A stretch of 64,000 bases of DNA from Neobacillus sp. YX16 (GTDB lineage: Bacteria > Bacillota > Bacilli > Bacillales > Cytobacillaceae), in assembly GCF_030123505.1 (NCBI RefSeq), contig NZ_CP126115.1:399501-463500 (forward strand), given 5' to 3'. This document shows positions 27,180 through 36,736 of the stretch, in pieces. The notes beneath the pieces were generated by a model that did not search any database, was not told the DNA's origin, and saw nothing but the letters and a program-made list of their open reading frames with translations. Position 1 is the first letter of the stretch. Each line of letters starts with the position of its first letter. The translations under genes and the position numbers were made by a program.

Positions 27180-28709
27180 TCAATCATCAAAATCGTTTTT
27201 CTTTTTGATCTGGTCACTTGGATGATATCTCCAAAGGGATCGGGGACGTAAATAACTTGGTCTTTTTGAAGTGGCATTATAGGACGAACGTATAATGCTA
27301 TCCGCAAAATCTTTACGCCTAAATGGATAAAAGGGAACGGTATAGGGTGTACCTAATGATTCTAAACGTGTCAGATGAACGATCAAAAAGCTTATTCCTA
27401 TAACAATCCCAAATCCGCCCCATATGGATGCTAATATAATCAAAGGAAAACGTATAAAGCGTATGGTGTTCGACATTTTATAAATCGGTGTAGTAAAAGA
27501 AGCCAAAGCAGATAAGGCAACAATAATAAGCAACACATTGCTTGTAAGTGCTGCTTCAACGGAGGCCTGGCCTATTACGATACCACCTACGATTCCCAGC
27601 GTTTGTCCCACCTTAGTAGGTAAGCGTGCTCCAGCTTCACGTAAAAGTTCAATCGTCAATTCCAAAAAAAGTACTTCTAATACCGGTGTTAATGGAACGT
27701 TATGACGTGAAAAGCTAAGGGGACCGAGTAACACTTTTGGAATCATTTCATAGTGATATGTCAAAACAGTTATGTATATAGAGGTTGCAAAAACTGAGAA
27801 AAGCACACTAAAGATACGTATCAAACGAAAAAAAGACGCAATAATCCAAGGTAAATAGTAATCTTCAGGCGAAATAAAAAAATCGAGTAATGTGGAGGGG
27901 CCCGTGACGGCATAAGCCGATCCATTACTAAAAACAGCTACTTGTCCGCTAATCAAAGCAAAAACCGTTCTATCAATACGTTCCGTGGATAGAAGTAGCG
28001 GAAAAGGTGTTAATGAATTATCGGTTATGATTTGATGAAGCTGAGAAGAATCAAAAACCACATCAAAATCGATATTTTGTAATCGTTGAGTCATCGTTTG
28101 AATATGCTGCTCATTTGTAATCCCTTCAATATAAGCGATGATGACTTTAGTATGTGACATAGACCCTATTTGAATGTCTTGGATGATTAAATTAGGTGTA
28201 TTGATTTGCTGCCTTAGTAAATGTATATTGATATCGATATGTTCAACAAATCCGATTTGAGGTCCTATGACGCTGAACTCATTTTCAACGTTATTTTGCT
28301 CACGCAACCCAACTTTTTCATTGGATAAATTAATTAAAGCACACTTATAATCATTTTCTTTCATTTGCAGAATAGCATACCCTTTAAGGAATTTCGATTC
28401 GATCACTTCAATGTTGTCTGTAATCAAAATATCATCAATGGGAATCGTATTCCTAATATCCTCAATGTTCTTTATGTGACCAATATCAAAAGACGGTTCT
28501 TGAAAAACATATAATACTTTGCACTGCAATTGTTCTCGATCAATTAGCGTGTTGTAGTAAGAAAGGATGAAATGTCCTGCTTTATTTATAAGTGAAAGTT
28601 GCCCAAAATCACTGGATTTTTTTGCTTTAGTAAATAAATGGTTAATATCTTGAGGACCTATTGCTTGTTTCTCAATTTTATTTTTTAAGAACTGTTGTTT
28701 GAAGGACAT
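27180..28709 (-). CDS. spore germination protein, GerA type (operon 1)
   Basis: A 509-aa receptor A-subunit. The N-terminal cytosolic domain (to about 250) is followed by DRTVFALISGQVAVFSNGS, the membrane part with LTPVLEVLFLELTIELLREA and the strongly conserved ARLPTKVGQTLGIVGGIVIG, then a hydrophilic tail. ATG follows GAGGTGATTAT. It is the first gene of operon 1. Ligand specificity cannot be predicted. Confidence 0.92.
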   Translation of the reverse strand: MSFKQQFLKNKIEKQAIGPQDINHLFTKAKKSSDFGQLSLINKAGHFILSYYNTLIDREQLQCKVLYVFQEPSFDIGHIKNIEDIRNTIPIDDILITDNIEVIESKFLKGYAILQMKENDYKCALINLSNEKVGLREQNNVENEFSVIGPQIGFVEHIDINIHLLRQQINTPNLIIQDIQIGSMSHTKVIIAYIEGITNEQHIQTMTQRLQNIDFDVVFDSSQLHQIITDNSLTPFPLLLSTERIDRTVFALISGQVAVFSNGSAYAVTGPSTLLDFFISPEDYYLPWIIASFFRLIRIFSVLFSVFATSIYITVLTYHYEMIPKVLLGPLSFSRHNVPLTPVLEVLFLELTIELLREAGARLPTKVGQTLGIVGGIVIGQASVEAALTSNVLLIIVALSALASFTTPIYKMSNTIRFIRFPLIILASIWGGFGIVIGISFLIVHLTRLESLGTPYTVPFYPFRRKDFADSIIRSSYNATSKRPSYLRPRSLWRYHPSDQIKKKNDFDD

Positions 28710-28996
28710 ATAATCACCTCATCACTTAGAGCCATTCATGGTTATCTATATTATGGTGAAATTTATATTCAAATATGCATTTTGCCTAAAAAGTTTACTA
28801 TTACAGAGGGTACTGTAAAAAAAGTCCCTTTCATTTGGGATGAAACGATGAATCATCGACATGATTCATTAAAAGGGCCTTAATATAAAATTGGAACTTA
28901 TACACCGTTCGTAAAAGTACAATTTGATAAATACAAAAAATCGGGCCTTTTGCCAATAAAATAAAGAGAAATATCAGATTGGGTATCTCTTTAAAA

Positions 28997-29159
28997 TGTA
29001 CCCTATAGAGTGGACACTAAAAAAAGGTACGCCCTATAGGGTATTTTTATGTATAATGACTAAAAAATCAGGAAATCGGAGAATAAACAAATGCCAAGAA
29101 AACTCTTTAATGAAATGGAAATAAAAAACTTAAATGCTTTCAGGAAAAGTGGTCATTAG
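28997..29159 (+). mobile_element. remnant of an IS3-like element end with truncated transposase start
   Basis: TGTACCCTATAGAGTGGACA and an inverted CTATAGGGTA 25 nt further form a terminal hairpin like the one at 49147. It is followed by ATG 29091 with MPRKLFNEMEIKNLNA, the N-terminus of a small HTH transposase subunit, which stops after 22 codons at 29157. The rest of the element is missing. Confidence 0.5.
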
Positions 29160-29169
29160 CCCGTATGGT

Positions 29170-29826
29170 CATGCTCGGATATTTTATTACGTTTGTAGAT
29201 GATTTCGGGCGGAAATTAATCCATTCTCGGGTTTCACTTGAACAATCTATCAATTTTGTTTATCTAACACGTTGCTCTATTATGGACTTGCTAGAACAGG
29301 AATTACGAGAAAAAAGTATTTCTATAAATACATTTTTGAATCAATTAAGATACTTGAATATTTGTACCAGCTTATCTCCAAGACACTTCTGAATTGCTAC
29401 AATGAGGAGTTAACATACACCAAATTTGCTTTAGATGAGTCCAATCTAGATTTAAAAATTACTCTAAGAGAGCTCGCAGATTTGCAGAAAGCACTAAATG
29501 AAGCTACCATTTTTTCAATTACCGATCGAGACGATAGAATTTCTTATGTGAATGAAAAGTTTTGCGATTTATATAAATATACAAGGGAAGAACTAATAGG
29601 AAAAAAATTAAAACAGGTTTTTATAAATTTAATTAAAAGTTCCATAGAGGCGATGCCAACTGGTGGTAATATCAAACATAATGGAAATGGATTAGGCCTT
29701 ATGGTCAGCTATAAAATAATTCAGAACCATAAGGGAACGATAAATGTTAAAAGTAAACTAAATCAAGGAACCTCTTGTATCATCACATTTAATAAAAAAA
29801 CAAAAAGAGAAGCATTTAATCTTTGA
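29170..29826 (+). pseudogene. decayed PAS sensor histidine kinase
   Basis: An N-terminal helical sensor region (FGRKLIHSRVSLEQSINFVY, changing frame near 29330) leads into a PAS domain (ISYVNEKFCDLYKYTREELIGKK). The chain then jumps directly to KQVFINLIKSSIEAMPTGG (N-box) and to NGNGLGLMVSYKII (G2 box). The phospho-accepting histidine domain and the centre of the ATPase are deleted. It cannot signal. The IS remnant just upstream may have caused the damage. Confidence 0.65.
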
Positions 29827-29945
29827 TGCTAAGGTATAAATCAAACATTTGAAAAGCCCTCATATTCTTTAAATTTGAGGAGTAAAGATTTATTTAACAT
29901 AGTATGTGGGAAAACTATCCTATACTGACTTTGAGGAGTGAGAGG

Positions 29946-30209
29946 ATGTTCGTGAAAGGGAATATTATTGCAGGTGAATTTGATTCGACTATCAATGAAT
30001 TTTCATTACAGAAAGTTAAGAATTTCGAAACAGAGTCGGTCCTTAATGAAGACCAGTTAAATAATATTTATCATTATTTAAAAAAACATCAGCATGAAGA
30101 GGATGGGCAAATTATTACTTTATACGATCAAATGCTTGTACGCTTAGCACAGAATGAAGTTAACCAGTTAATTGTTGATTTAGAGAAAGTAATGTCCTTG
30201 TATCACTGA
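29946..30209 (+). CDS. unknown 87-aa protein
   Basis: Starts MFVKGNIIAGEFDSTINEF and is followed by a charged helical half (NNIYHYLKKHQHEEDGQ). ATG at 29946 follows GAGGAGTGAGAGG at good spacing and a terminator closes the gene, so it looks real. No family is recognised and no membrane span is present. Confidence 0.5.
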   Translation: MFVKGNIIAGEFDSTINEFSLQKVKNFETESVLNEDQLNNIYHYLKKHQHEEDGQIITLYDQMLVRLAQNEVNQLIVDLEKVMSLYH

Positions 30210-30238
30210 TACATATAAGAGTATTTTGTACGAACTAA

Positions 30239-30270
30239 AGAAGCAGACCCCACTGGATCTGCTTCGTTTT
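30239..30270 (+). terminator. terminator after the 87-aa gene
   Basis: GAAGCAGA pairs with TCTGCTTC and is followed by GTTTTAT. It sits between convergent genes. Confidence 0.65.
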
Positions 30271-30988
30271 ATGATGGATTTGTTGACCATAATCCAGCTG
30301 TTTTAACGAATACTCTTGGATTAAATTTTAAACTAGCCACGACTAATTCTGCAAGGTCTTCTGGGTGCATCACGTTTTCTTCATTGCCTTTAACAAGATT
30401 TGTATCAATGGCTAAATCTGTAACGACCGTACTTGGTGTTAAAGCAGTAACACGGACATTATGTTTTCTTACTTCTAGCATAAGTGATTCTGTTAGCCCT
30501 AAAACAGCGAATTTAGAAGCACTGTAAGCACTTGTAACAGGAGCACCTTTTTGGCCAGCAGATGAAGAGATATTGATGATATCTCCTGATTTTCTTTCGA
30601 TCATTCCTGGTAATACTGCTCTTGTTACATTATACACACCCATTAAATTGACTTGGATGATTTTTTCCCATTCTTCTGGTGTTAGATCAAGGAACCCACC
30701 AAATTTAGCAACACCAGCATTGTTGATAAGGATATCAATTGGGCCTAAGTCTGATTTGATATGTTCAACAGCATGGGTAACGGATTCAAGATCGGTCACA
30801 TCTGCTGTTGCTGCAGAAACCTTTACATCAAATTGTGCTAGTTCAGCAGCTACCTTTTCTAGATTAGACATATTTAAGCCGATTAGGCCTAAATGAACGC
30901 CTTCTTTTGCTAAGGCGATAGCAGTAGCACGTCCAATGCCTCTTCCTGCGCCAGTAACTATTGCAGTTTTTCCATTTAAAGAAATCAT
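30269..30988 (-). CDS. 3-ketoacyl-ACP reductase-like SDR (FabG family)
   Basis: A 239-aa NAD(P)H-dependent SDR. Cofactor motif [26 protein letters not shown], catalytic Ser in [10 protein letters not shown] and Y-x3-K in SAYSASK. The C-terminus ends with [11 protein letters not shown], characteristic of a Bacillus group annotated as 3-ketoacyl-ACP reductase whose true substrate is unknown. ATG follows AGGAGTGATAAA. It is transcribed in the same direction as hxlAB but separated from it by a terminator. Confidence 0.9.
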   Translation of the reverse strand: MISLNGKTAIVTGAGRGIGRATAIALAKEGVHLGLIGLNMSNLEKVAAELAQFDVKVSAATADVTDLESVTHAVEHIKSDLGPIDILINNAGVAKFGGFLDLTPEEWEKIIQVNLMGVYNVTRAVLPGMIERKSGDIINISSSAGQKGAPVTSAYSASKFAVLGLTESLMLEVRKHNVRVTALTPSTVVTDLAIDTNLVKGNEENVMHPEDLAELVVASLKFNPRVFVKTAGLWSTNPS

Positions 30989-31035
30989 TTTATCACTCCT
31001 AAAATTATTACAAATTGAAGTAGTTCATTTTAACA

Positions 31036-31080
31036 GAAAGACCGCAATCTTGCATGGAAACAGCTTGCGGTCTTTCCTAT
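31036..31080 (-). terminator. terminator of hxlAB
   Basis: 12-bp perfect stem GAAAGACCGCAA / TTGCGGTCTTTC. On the minus strand it follows the hxlB stop and is trailed by TGTTAAAAT. Confidence 0.75.
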
Positions 31081-31103
31081 TTAGAACTCGAGGAATAATA
31101 TAT

Positions 31104-31661
31104 TTATTCTAAGTTGGCGTGTTTACCGTACATTTTATTGGTATCCAAACCTTTTTTCTCCATGAACCGAAGAATCACAGCGTCGTAAAATAGTAAAAGT
31201 GTTTGCTCAAATAATGAGCCCATTGGTTGAATCGTCTTAAAATCACTCTCCGACTGATCTTTAGGTGAGCCAGGCAACTTAATTGTGATATCCGCTAATT
31301 GTCCAATAGTGGACTCAGGGAAAATGGTTACAGCTGCAATCGTCCCACCGATGTTTTTTGCCTTCTCAGCCATGGAAACTAAACCTTTCGTTTCTCCTGA
31401 ACCTGATCCAATGATTAAGATGTCATCTTTTTCAAAGTTAGGGGTTACTGTTTCGCCAATCACATAGGCATCTATCCCCATGTGCATCATTCGCATGGCG
31501 AATGATTTGGCCATAAATCCAGATCTACCTGCGCCTGCAACAAAGATTTTTTTTGATTCAAGAATCCCATTAACTAATTTTTCAGCTTCATCATTCGAAA
31601 TTAAATCTACGGAGCGATTTAACTCTTTTATGATTTCAGCTAGGTATTGAGTTGTATTCAT
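31104..31661 (-). CDS. hxlB: 6-phospho-3-hexuloisomerase
   Basis: Converts hexulose-6-phosphate to fructose-6-phosphate, the second step of formaldehyde fixation by the ribulose-monophosphate pathway. SIS-domain protein of 185 aa with KKIFVAGAGRSGFMAKSFAMR and IIGSGSGETKG (sugar-phosphate site), and the typical ending FMEKKGLDTNKMYGKHANLE. It starts 8 nt after the hxlA stop and is co-transcribed with it. Confidence 0.95.
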   Translation of the reverse strand: MNTTQYLAEIIKELNRSVDLISNDEAEKLVNGILESKKIFVAGAGRSGFMAKSFAMRMMHMGIDAYVIGETVTPNFEKDDILIIGSGSGETKGLVSMAEKAKNIGGTIAAVTIFPESTIGQLADITIKLPGSPKDQSESDFKTIQPMGSLFEQTLLLFYDAVILRFMEKKGLDTNKMYGKHANLE

Positions 31662-31669
31662 GATCTGAA

Positions 31670-32302
31670 TTACCCTTGATTAATCATTTGTTGCATTTTG
31701 GCAGCAGCAGCTTTTTTATCAGCTTGTCCAGTAATCCCGCCACCTACAATGACAAGGTCTGGTTGTACTTTGATGACTTCTGGAAGTGTGTCTAACTTAA
31801 TACCACCTGCGATTGCAGTTTTAGCATTTTTTACAACACCTTTGATGGTTTGTAAATCTTCAAAAGAGTTCTTTCCAACAGCTTGAAGATCGTAGCCTGT
31901 GTGCACACAAATATAATCAACACCCATAGCGTCCACTTCTTTTGCACGTCCAGCAAGATCTTTTACAGCAATCATATCAACAAGGATTTTTTTACCTTGT
32001 TTTTTCGCTTCTTCAACAGCACCTTTAATAGACATATCTTCAGCAGTTCCAAGAATTGTGACGATATCTGCACCTGCTTCAGAAGCTTTCATTACTTCAT
32101 AACCAGCTGCATCCATGATTTTTAGGTCTGCTAATACCTTTAAGTTAGGGAATGCTTTTTTAACTGCTTTTACAGCATGAAGACCTTCGTTAATTACAAC
32201 CGGTGTACCGATTTCAACGATATCAATATGTTCCTCTACTTCTTTTACCAGCTCAATTGCTTCTGGGATATTTACTAAATCTAATGCTAATTGTAATTCC
32301 AT
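31670..32302 (-). CDS. hxlA: 3-hexulose-6-phosphate synthase
   Basis: Condenses formaldehyde with ribulose-5-phosphate. A 210-aa (beta/alpha)8 protein of the OMP-decarboxylase superfamily, with MELQLALDL at the start, VEIGTPVVINEG, ADLKIMDAAGYE (metal and phosphate ligands), and IAGGIKLDTLPEV near the phosphate-binding loop. AGGAGTGAATATAG precedes ATG. It is expressed with hxlB from a promoter carrying the shared HxlR-type site, and detoxifies or assimilates formaldehyde. Confidence 0.96.
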   Translation of the reverse strand: MELQLALDLVNIPEAIELVKEVEEHIDIVEIGTPVVINEGLHAVKAVKKAFPNLKVLADLKIMDAAGYEVMKASEAGADIVTILGTAEDMSIKGAVEEAKKQGKKILVDMIAVKDLAGRAKEVDAMGVDYICVHTGYDLQAVGKNSFEDLQTIKGVVKNAKTAIAGGIKLDTLPEVIKVQPDLVIVGGGITGQADKKAAAAKMQQMINQG

Positions 32303-32451
32303 CTATATTCACTCCTATAATTTTTTTATTGTTGTACAGTGATAATATCTCCAAAGGGTAATAATACTTTTACAGTAATATTATCCTTATAGTGCATTAT
32401 CTGTACCTGCCAGCAATAAGGGATATCATGTCCTCTCACTGAACAATTGCA

Positions 32452-32520
32452 AGTATACAACGTATATAACAACAATAAAAGTACGCACTTTTATTTTACA
32501 TAGTGTTAAAAAGTATACTA
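32452..32520 (-). promoter_or_regulatory. HxlR-type activator site and promoter of hxlAB
   Basis: On the minus strand AGTATACTTTTT and CACTATGTAAAATAAAA precede GTGCGTACTT (32479-32488), then 21 nt, then TATACT (-10, 32452-32457). The two TAC cores lie 32 bp apart, about three helical turns, on one face of the helix. B. subtilis HxlR is known to activate hxlAB through two direct repeats upstream of its promoter, which fits this arrangement. Confidence 0.8.
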
Positions 32521-32667
32521 TAAGACAAACCGCTTATATAGTCTTACTATTAACTTTAAAAGAAACAATGCACCATTCCGCATGGCCTATTTTCTGTATA
32601 AGTTGCTTGATAATTGCCCAAATTGTCATTGGTGATGTTGTTTATAAAAATCTCTTATTAATAAAGA

Positions 32668-32988
32668 CCGGACGAAATTGGTGAAAGGATAATCAAAGAA
32701 TTAAATATGAGTATTACCTATTTATATGGTGAAGGTGGATTTTTAAGTGAAAAGAAGAAAATAATCTATTGTATAACCAATCCATTTATTTATTCGAAAT
32801 TAAAAAGGGTTATATTGTCAGTTGATCCTAATGCAATTATGGAGGCTACTTATGTTTGTGAGACATCCGGTTTAGATAGCTCGCTTATTACGCCAAAAGC
32901 TTCAACACATAAAGAATACTGTTCTCAACAAATTTATATCACTTATTTTTTTTTGGCCAGGGAGAGGATGCTCACCCTGGCTTTTTAA
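32668..32988 (+). pseudogene. C-terminal fragment of a YitT-family gene (module copy 2)
   Basis: Reads PDEIGERIIKELNMSITYLY then GEGGFLSEKKKIIYCI, matching the DUF2179 half of the protein at 16137. All membrane segments are missing and a stop lies just upstream. The frame runs on through the following terminator. It marks the left edge of the second zwf-gnd module. Confidence 0.75.
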
Positions 32989-32990
32989 TT
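32955..32990 (+). terminator. terminator after the yitT fragment
   Basis: GGCCAGGG pairs with CCCTGGC and is followed by TTTTTAATTTATTT. Confidence 0.85.
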
Positions 32991-33055
32991 TATTTAACAC
33001 AAAAATAGATGAGTTTATTTCCTATAGTATACATTTTGTTATTATGTTATTTTTT

Positions 33056-33112
33056 TATCACTATTTAAATAAAAAGTGCGTACTTCCATTTGAAAAATGT
33101 AGGTATTATACT
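33056..33112 (+). promoter_or_regulatory. HxlR-type activator site and promoter of zwf module 2
   Basis: CACTATTTAAATAAAAA then GTGCGTACTT (33076-33085), 21 nt, then TATACT (33107-33112). Another AGTATAC lies further upstream at 33026. Same geometry as the hxlAB promoter. Confidence 0.77.
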
Positions 33113-33210
33113 TACATCTTGTTGCAACATTGGATTCACGAAATACTGTGGTTATTGATCAGTCAACTGATCTTCCGCATTCAGTTTACTACATTGAAAG
33201 GGTGAATAGT

Positions 33211-33381
33211 ATGTTCGGGTTACATGCAAAGCATCACAAAGTTTGTTCAAGATGCCTAACCTTCACATCGAATAATGTTTATTGTCTAAAATGTGGTCAT
33301 TCGCATTTTAGGGACATCATTATTACGGTCCAAGCAGGTTCAAATAAAAATATGGCTAAGCAAGGGATTGGCTATCAATAG
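33211..33381 (+). CDS. small zinc-ribbon protein (module copy 2)
   Basis: 56 aa with KVCSRCLTF...YCLKCGH, a zinc ribbon of the same layout as the one at 17638, and a similar tail (VQAGSNKN). AAAGGGTG lies 7 nt before ATG 33211. It is the first gene behind the HxlR-type promoter of copy 2. Retained in both modules although other members decayed, so it is probably useful. Function unknown; RNA or protein binding is possible. Confidence 0.7.
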   Translation: MFGLHAKHHKVCSRCLTFTSNNVYCLKCGHSHFRDIIITVQAGSNKNMAKQGIGYQ

Positions 33382-33439
33382 TTATAGTAGTTTTTTAAGA
33401 AAGGCATAAGTGAAATTTTTAATTTTGGAGGTATGTAAA

Positions 33440-34897
33440 ATGGAGGCAATGACATTTGTCTTATTTGGGGCGACAGGGGACTTAGCAAAAAGAAAAATCT
33501 TCCCGGCTCTATATAATTTATTTTTGGATCAAAAATCTCCTCTGCCCATCTCAATTATTGGGGTGGGCAGAGGAGATTTATCAGATACTGATTTCCAAAA
33601 CCATGTGGAAGATTCCTTAAAAACATTTTCTAGACGATCACTAAATGGCGATTCAAACCTTGAAGTGTTTATCCGTGCCTTTCGGTATTGCCATGTAGAT
33701 GCTATCAAGGCTGAAGGATATAAAGGATTACTTGAACTCGTTAAACAACGTGAAGAAGAATTGAATATACCAGAAAATCATATGTTCTACCTATCTGTTG
33801 CTCCAGAGTTTTTTAATGTGATTGCTTTCAACATTAAAGAGAGTGGTCTAGGTTCTACTAAAGGTTGGAAACGTCTAATTATCGAAAAACCGTTTGGACA
33901 TGACTTAAAATCAGCTCAAGAATTAAACGATAAACTAAGTAAAGCTTTTGATGAAGAAGAAATTTTTCGCATCGACCACTATCTTGGAAAGCCGATGGTA
34001 CAAAACCTGGAAGCGTTAGGATTTGCAAATCCAGTGCTTCAAGCATTATGGAACAACCATTACATTGCGAATGTGCAAATTACTGCAAGCGAAACAGTTG
34101 GGGTTGAAGAGAGAGCTGGCTATTATGATCAAGCTGGGGCTATTCGCGACATGTTTCAAAATCATATGCTGCAAATGTTGATGATGACAGCAATGCAGCT
34201 GCCAAAACAAATTAGTGCAGAAGAGATCCGCAATGAAAAGAGAAAAGTAATAGAATCACTTTGTCCATTAAAGAAAGAGGATGTGGTGAATCATGTGATT
34301 CGAGGTCAATATGGTCCTGGTGAAATCCAAGGTAAACCAGTTGTTGGGTATACAGGAGAACCTGAAGTTGCTCCTTCTTCTTTAAATGACACATTTGTGG
34401 CTGCCCGTCTATGTGTGGATGATGATTTTTGGAGAGGGGTTCCTTTCTATATCCGTACAGGAAAAAGAATGACAGAGAAATCCACCCGAATTGTGATTGA
34501 ATTCAAAAATACTCTAAAGGATTTGTATAGGACTCAAGAAGAAGAAACTGCGCCAAATCTTTTAGTAATTGAAATCAATCCAAACGAAAGTGTTTCATTA
34601 CAATTAAATAGTAAAAACCCATTAAATAATGGAAAAATCGAACCAATCAATGTTGAATTTTCTGCTAAGCAAGCAGATGTTCCTGAAGCGTATGAGCTTT
34701 TAATTTACGATGCAATGCGTGGCGACTCAACATTCTTTGCACATTGGAAAGAAGTGGAGTTGTCTTGGAAATGGGTACAGCCTATCTTAGATGCTTTTGA
34801 GGAAAATACAATTCCCCTTCAATTATATCCATCCGGGTCAATGGGACCAGATGCTTCCCATCAATTATTGGCAGAGGAAGGATATAAATGGTGGTAG
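33440..34897 (+). CDS. zwf: glucose-6-phosphate 1-dehydrogenase (module copy 2)
   Basis: Full-length G6PDH (485 aa) with FVLFGATGDLAKRKIFPAL, RIDHYLGKPMVQNLE and FYIRTGKRM. The start ATG GAG GCA at 33440 has GGAGG 8 nt upstream; the ORF is open to 33410, but that ATG has no ribosome site. About three quarters identical by eye to copy 1, so the duplication is old or the copies came from different donors. Together with gnd copy 2 it provides the oxidative branch needed for formaldehyde oxidation. Confidence 0.93.
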   Translation: MEAMTFVLFGATGDLAKRKIFPALYNLFLDQKSPLPISIIGVGRGDLSDTDFQNHVEDSLKTFSRRSLNGDSNLEVFIRAFRYCHVDAIKAEGYKGLLELVKQREEELNIPENHMFYLSVAPEFFNVIAFNIKESGLGSTKGWKRLIIEKPFGHDLKSAQELNDKLSKAFDEEEIFRIDHYLGKPMVQNLEALGFANPVLQALWNNHYIANVQITASETVGVEERAGYYDQAGAIRDMFQNHMLQMLMMTAMQLPKQISAEEIRNEKRKVIESLCPLKKEDVVNHVIRGQYGPGEIQGKPVVGYTGEPEVAPSSLNDTFVAARLCVDDDFWRGVPFYIRTGKRMTEKSTRIVIEFKNTLKDLYRTQEEETAPNLLVIEINPNESVSLQLNSKNPLNNGKIEPINVEFSAKQADVPEAYELLIYDAMRGDSTFFAHWKEVELSWKWVQPILDAFEENTIPLQLYPSGSMGPDASHQLLAEEGYKWW

Positions 34898-34944
34898 TAA
34901 TAAAAGATGAAGAATATTTTTAGATTATTAAGGAGGAAATGAAC

Positions 34945-35838
34945 ATGAAAGTTGGATTAATTGGTTTAGGAAAAATGGGATTAAACTTAGGTCAAAATTT
35001 AATTGATAACAAGCACGAAGTAGTAGCTTTCGATGTAAATGGAAGTGCCGTTGAAGAAATGAAGAAATACGGTGCTCGAGGTACATCTGATTTAAAAGAA
35101 CTTGTTGAATCATTAGAAAAACCAAGAGTTGTATGGATTATGGTTCCGCATGCTGTGGTAGATTCAGTAATTGATGAAATGACACCATTATTAGGCACTG
35201 GAGATATCGTAATTGAAGCTGGAAATTCTCACTATAAGGAATCCATTCGCCGATATAACCAGCTAAAGGAAGTAGGAATTCACTTTATGGATGCCGGTAC
35301 TTCTGGTGGAATGGAAGGTGCTCGTAATGGAGCATGTTATATGATTGGTGGAGACCCTGAAGCCTGGAGCATCGTGGAACCTATTTTCAAGGATACAGCT
35401 GTCGAAAACGGATTTATCTATGCTGGTAAAGCAGGGAGCGGTCATTTCTTAAAAATGGTTCACAATGGAATTGAATACGGTATGATGGCAGCGATTGGTG
35501 AAGGATTCGAGGTATTAGAGAAAAGCAAGTTCGATTTTGACTACGAAAAAGTGGCTAGAGTGTGGAATAACGGCTCAGTTATTCGTTCATGGCTCATGGA
35601 GTTGACTGAACGTGCATTTTCAAAAGATGCAAAGCTAGATGAAATTAAAGGGATTATGCACTCTTCTGGTGAAGGGAAATGGACAGTTGAAACAGCTTTA
35701 GATTTACAAGCAGCCACTCCTGTTATCGCAATGTCTCTTTTGATGCGTTACCGTTCATTAGACAGCGATACTTTTACAGGTAAAGTGGTAGCTGCATTAA
35801 GAAACGAATTTGGTGGACATGTTGTTGAAAAAAACTAA
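34945..35838 (+). CDS. gnd: 6-phosphogluconate dehydrogenase (intact copy)
   Basis: Oxidatively decarboxylates 6-phosphogluconate to ribulose-5-phosphate, the acceptor used by HxlA. 297 aa, the short form, with GLIGLGKMGLNLGQNL (dinucleotide site), DAGTSGGMEGARNGACYM (substrate site), Lys in HFLKMVHNGIEYG and the end RNEFGGHVVEKN. ATG at 34945 follows AAGGAGGAAATGAAC. It is the intact counterpart of the broken gene at 19507. Confidence 0.94.
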   Translation: MKVGLIGLGKMGLNLGQNLIDNKHEVVAFDVNGSAVEEMKKYGARGTSDLKELVESLEKPRVVWIMVPHAVVDSVIDEMTPLLGTGDIVIEAGNSHYKESIRRYNQLKEVGIHFMDAGTSGGMEGARNGACYMIGGDPEAWSIVEPIFKDTAVENGFIYAGKAGSGHFLKMVHNGIEYGMMAAIGEGFEVLEKSKFDFDYEKVARVWNNGSVIRSWLMELTERAFSKDAKLDEIKGIMHSSGEGKWTVETALDLQAATPVIAMSLLMRYRSLDSDTFTGKVVAALRNEFGGHVVEKN

Positions 35839-35963
35839 CAGAAATACATCTGTCACATTTAATAGAAAAAGAGTCAATAAAAATAGGTGAAGAAAAATAG
35901 CTCATTATTTGTGAAATGGTAATGAAAACAATGAATATGATGGTAGAAAAGGATGTGAAGTTC

Positions 35964-36446
35964 ATGAATGTATTGGATGCAAAAATGATAAATACTCAGT
36001 AAGGTATAGAAACTTATCTAGATCTATTGAAAAATGTTGAAGTGAAAGACATTCAATATGTTAAAGAGACAGCTTCTTTTTACGAAATTACTATAGGTGT
36101 AGAGTATTTTCGGTTAAGAAATGAAAATTATTATAATAGTGAAAAGAGATATTTTAAGATGCGTATGAATTCTGATTTAAATGCTATTACTATAATAGAA
36201 ACAAAAAGAGAAAGTTTATTTGCTGTGAAAAATGAATTTGAAAGATCTGCAACAAAGGAACTGATTGGAGAGTGGCTAATAAAAAGCAATGCTTTCAGAA
36301 AAGTTCTTAATGATTTGATAGCTGATAAGAAAATGGAAAACCTTAAAACTGATGAAAATATAATAGGAACAATAAGGTTCCTGGAGAAATTACTTGAAAT
36401 CACAACAGAAGACATTTTAAGTGCTGGTGTTGAGAGATCTCACTAG
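35964..36446 (+). pseudogene. paralog of the unknown zwf-gnd-linked protein, with stop at codon 13
   Basis: Reads MNVLDAKMINTQ, then TAA at 36000, then GIETYLDLLKNVEVKDIQYV and the rest of the family to 36446. The intact paralog at 20482 has TAT (Tyr) at this codon. AAAGGATGTGAAG precedes the ATG. A TTG or ATG inside could restart translation (longest at 36027), but no ribosome site is seen. Probably inactive. Confidence 0.75.
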
Positions 36447-36502
36447 TTTCCGAAATAACCATTAAAATGATAGAAAATTTATTTGGAGTATGTTTTTTAG
36501 AA

Positions 36503-36548
36503 AAGTTAAATAGGGAATCTCAAACGGTATGAATTCCCTATTTAACTT
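36503..36548. terminator. hairpin terminator
   Basis: AAGTTAAATAGGGAA pairs with TTCCCTATTTAACTT around a 16-nt loop. It separates module copy 2 from the DUF3231 gene. Confidence 0.65.
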
Positions 36549-36736
36549 CTGCTTCTATTTCTATTTCTGTAATGCATCTTCCTATCAAGAAAATATGTTT
36601 AACTTTTCCAATCATATAAGATTCCCTAATAAACATGAGTAAGAAAACGATAATATATATCTTGCCAGGAACATTTAACAAATAAAATTAATGTAAATGG
36701 TTATCCTAATCTGTAATAGCTAGGAGGGATGATAAA

